Origin: Sipunculus nudus
Lineage: Eukaryota; Annelida; Sipuncula; Golfingiida; Sipunculidae
Direction of reading: 5' to 3'
Assembly (NCBI GenBank): GCA_026874595.1
Contig: CM049317.1
Location: forward strand, 39,210,401-39,274,400
Length of the DNA stretch: 64,000 nucleotides
A model generated the notes under the pieces. The model made no database searches. It saw nothing but the letters and a program-made list of their open reading frames with translations, and was not told the origin of the DNA. A program made the translations under genes and the position numbers. Below, one piece after another: positions 61,663 to 64,000 of the stretch. How positions within the stretch are numbered: position 1 is the stretch's first letter; each line of letters begins with the position of its first letter.

Positions 61663-61930
61663 TTCAAGACTAGTGACCTTGACCTTGATTTTCATAGTCA
61701 AACCTGAAGAAACATAGGATTTTTATGTACCACATAACTTTTGAAAAACTGCTTTTCTTTCTTCAAAATTGATACACGAATTGTCCCAACAAGATGTTGG
61801 ACAAGATCAACATTTGTGGCCTTGACCAGGGTAGCCTTTGCCTTGTCAAGTGTCAGTATATGCTTCTGATAAAGGTCGCCTATTTTAGAAGGGGGTATGC
61901 TTAAATAATTGTTTGGGGATACTATGGGAT
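61663..61930 (+). repeat. Family G repeat, right part
   Basis: TGACCTTGACCTTGA (61,674) and ATAGGATTTTTATGTACC (61,708) repeat sequence found left of the A insertion (59,443 and 60,127). The following ~200 bases up to 62,140 show nothing I can name. Confidence 0.55.
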
Positions 61931-62139
61931 CTACGATGCCAGAAATTTCTTGTTGCTATTGCACTTCACATATTTCAAAATGAACATGTTGGAAATACTT
62001 CTATTTTATTATTAGATAAAGTAAAAAAACTAGGATCTTTGTTTCCAATTTCCTGGGCACACTTACTGGTCCATGGTTAGCTGTTTATGCAGTTTATCTA
62101 AGTTCTCCTTAATGATTTTTTATCGTTTTTCATCATACA

Positions 62140-62535
62140 TCCAAGTACTGTAGAATGCAGTAATATACTGAAATCATCATATTCCTTGTAATTAAACAAC
62201 TAGGGAAACATTAAACTGTCTCCAACCAGACATTGTCATATGGGTTACAGACACCATACAGCCAAGTACCACACAGAAATCATATAATTATATTCCTGGT
62301 ATAACAACTGGGGAAACATTAAACTGTCTCCACCAAGACATTGATATACGGGTTACAGACACCATACAGCCAAGTACTATACAGAAATTGTTATAATTGT
62401 ATTGCTTGTGGAACAACTAGGGAAACATTAAACTGTCTCTACCCAGACATTGATGTACAGGTTACAGAAACCATACAGTCAAGTATACATAAATCATTAT
62501 AATAATATTCCTGTTGGAACAACTGGGGAAACATT
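62140..62535 (+). repeat. 106-109-bp tandem repeat, about 4 copies
   Basis: GGGAAACATTAAACTGTCTC at ~62,204 recurs at ~62,310 and ~62,419, with a partial fourth copy at ~62,525. GGTTACAGACACCATACAGC is shared by the units. Confidence 0.9.
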
Positions 62536-63480
62536 TAGAGGGACATAATCAGGATCAACATTATGCTTATTCTTTCACACTATCAGTTCAGTTTTGCTTT
62601 ACACAAAGGTTTCCCTGAAGAACCATCACATCACACAGTCTAATTTCCTCTCATATGAGTGTTTAACACCTTGTTATGACCGTGCGTGTTTGTAAACACA
62701 GTCCACATGTGTCTGTTTACCATAACAAGGCTGTTTGACCAGAGGTCTGATTAATAGAGGCAACACGCGGTGTTTCAGCCTGCGGGAACATGTATTAAAT
62801 TTTTTTGGCCAAGTCAGTCAGGGCATCTCCTGATTGACATGTGCTGAGGCTCCTTGCAGCAAACGGCCCCACACACTGTGTTTATGTTGACACCTGCCAT
62901 CGCGCCCGGTCAACTGTTTTCAACACTTGTTTACAGGAGTAAGCAAACGGTTTCAAAGCAATGTTTTGGCAGGTACAGATTTATTTTAGAGGGGAGGAAC
63001 TATTTTTCGAATTAACTCAACATGCTTTATAGATGATTGGGCCCTTTTAACTGTTTCCACTCTCACACTGACATATTGGTGATGTGTCATTGATCCTGCT
63101 ATATTTGTATGTAAGATCATAAACTGGTGATATAAAAATCTCTGACTTTGTGTATGGTATAGTAATAGTAGAGAGGCATAGTCTGCAAGTGTATCTGCTA
63201 TTGATATGCATATAAAAGATGTAGCCAGGCCTGGTCCTGTATATATGATGGCACACAGTGATAAGTGTTAGAGAACTCATCAAATTAATCCCCTGGCCCA
63301 GGGGTACCAGCAGTTATTATGTAGCTCAACACCACACAGCCAGCACATGAGAACAACAGTGGCCTCATCAAAAGCATATAATTATCAGCATTACACAGCT
63401 GGGTGTCAGGTTATGGTGTCAGATTATGTTCACTTTTATTAATCTTGCTTTGTTTGCAGGATCTAGTTCTGCCTTGTCAT
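62536..63480. other. Single-copy DNA, no gene recognised
   Basis: No repeat family, RNA gene or coding motif seen. The LINE fragment begins at about its right edge. Confidence 0.45.
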
Positions 63481-63499
63481 TTCTACGTGAGCTGCAGCA

Positions 63500-64000
63500 C
63501 ATCCTGGCTTAATTATTTTATTTCAGAACTATTGACCTGTGTCAAATTTGCCATTTGTATCAAAGGTTCTGGAAAAAGTGGTGGCTTTACAGATTTACAG
63601 TTATTTGGAAAAAAATGACTTGTTAGAACCATATCAATCTGCATACAGCAAAGGGCACAGTACAGAGACCGCCTTATTACGTATTCAGAATGATATACTC
63701 TGTGCCCTTTGTCAAAATAAGGCAGTTTTGTTAATCCTGTTAGACCTCTCTGCAGCTTTTGATACAATTGATCATGATTGTATGGTAAGAACACTGCAGC
63801 AACTTGGATTTACAAACACTGTTTTTAAATGGTTTTCGTCATATCTGAGAAATCGTTCCCAAATTGTGAAGATAAAGGGCAATAACTCAAGAGCAAAACA
63901 ATTAAATTGTGGGATACCACAAGGCTCAGTCCTTGGACCTATTTTAATTACAATATATACATCATCCCTTGGTTCCCTTCTTCGTCAAAATTCAATCAAC
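63500..64000 (+). pseudogene. LINE reverse transcriptase, 5'-truncated, runs off the window
   Basis: The frame open from 63,536 to the window end (155 codons) encodes the fingers and palm of a non-LTR retrotransposon reverse transcriptase: PVSNLPFVSKVLEKVV, then LEPYQSAYSKGHSTETALLR, motif A LDLSAAFDTIDH with its first Asp at 63,743-63,745, and GIPQGSVLGP at 63,911-63,940. The YADD box would lie just beyond 64,000. A TGA at 63,533 replaces the Arg of the usual NYRPVSNLPF, so the frame is broken at that point, and upstream sequence fades, as in a 5'-truncated copy. The motifs fit the CR1/L2/Jockey group; I cannot place it more precisely. The copy looks fairly young, since the remaining frame is intact. 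Confidence 0.9.

Noticed and set aside
63403-63618. 71-codon frame starting at 63,403 as a gene
   Set aside because: It overlaps the reverse transcriptase in another frame; the reverse transcriptase motifs show which frame is real.

Overview
This is eukaryotic, repeat-dominated, AT-rich DNA with no intact protein-coding gene. The repeat families (hairpin-started elements followed by GTCCGTC runs, CATCTGAGC tags, ATGCCCC hairpins, TGACCTTGACC units) are of a kind I associate from memory with bivalve and gastropod genomes, so a mollusc is the likely source. I could not test this with a search.

Layout. 1-5.8 kb: the end of one AGCTCAG-type element (family A), then two copies of an element built on 280-bp units carrying a GGTGGCGCCACC palindrome (family B). 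6.4-8.5 kb: a decayed Ty3/gypsy gag-protease on the minus strand. 9.2-10.8 kb: an inverted B copy. 11.9-16 kb: a long A copy. 16.1-17.1 kb: a TIR element (T1) that contains a 5S rRNA-like segment. 17-27.6 kb: mostly single-copy sequence with A and C fragments, two microsatellites and two possible exons. 27.6-30.7 kb: an A element made of 337-bp units with a B element inserted in it. 32.5-34.2 kb: an element of 180-bp units (family D). 34.5-38.6 kb: a possible last exon, CATGGA-rich DNA (family C) and mostly single-copy sequence.

38,658-51,390: a 12.7-kb tandem array of about 250 copies of a 51-bp monomer. Parts of it are organised into higher-order repeats of 28 monomers (1,422 bp). This is the most striking object in the window. 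Because 51 is divisible by 3, long open frames appear on both strands. I treat them as a by-product of the period, not as genes.

51.4-64 kb: old B-like units, mostly single-copy DNA with one possible first exon, a 55-bp minisatellite, a second TIR element (T2, 56.7-59.0 kb), a TGACCTTGACC-type repeat split by another A element, a 106-bp tandem repeat, and at the right edge a 5'-truncated LINE reverse transcriptase that runs out of the window.

The elements do not form a pathway. The history they show is nested transposition: B inserted into A and A into the TGACCTTGACC repeat, alongside tandem amplification at several scales. Families A, B and D share a layout of 5' hairpin, tandem body and 3' hairpin. 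In B and D the 3' hairpin is followed by CTAG or CTAA and then T, which suggests non-autonomous Helitron-like elements.
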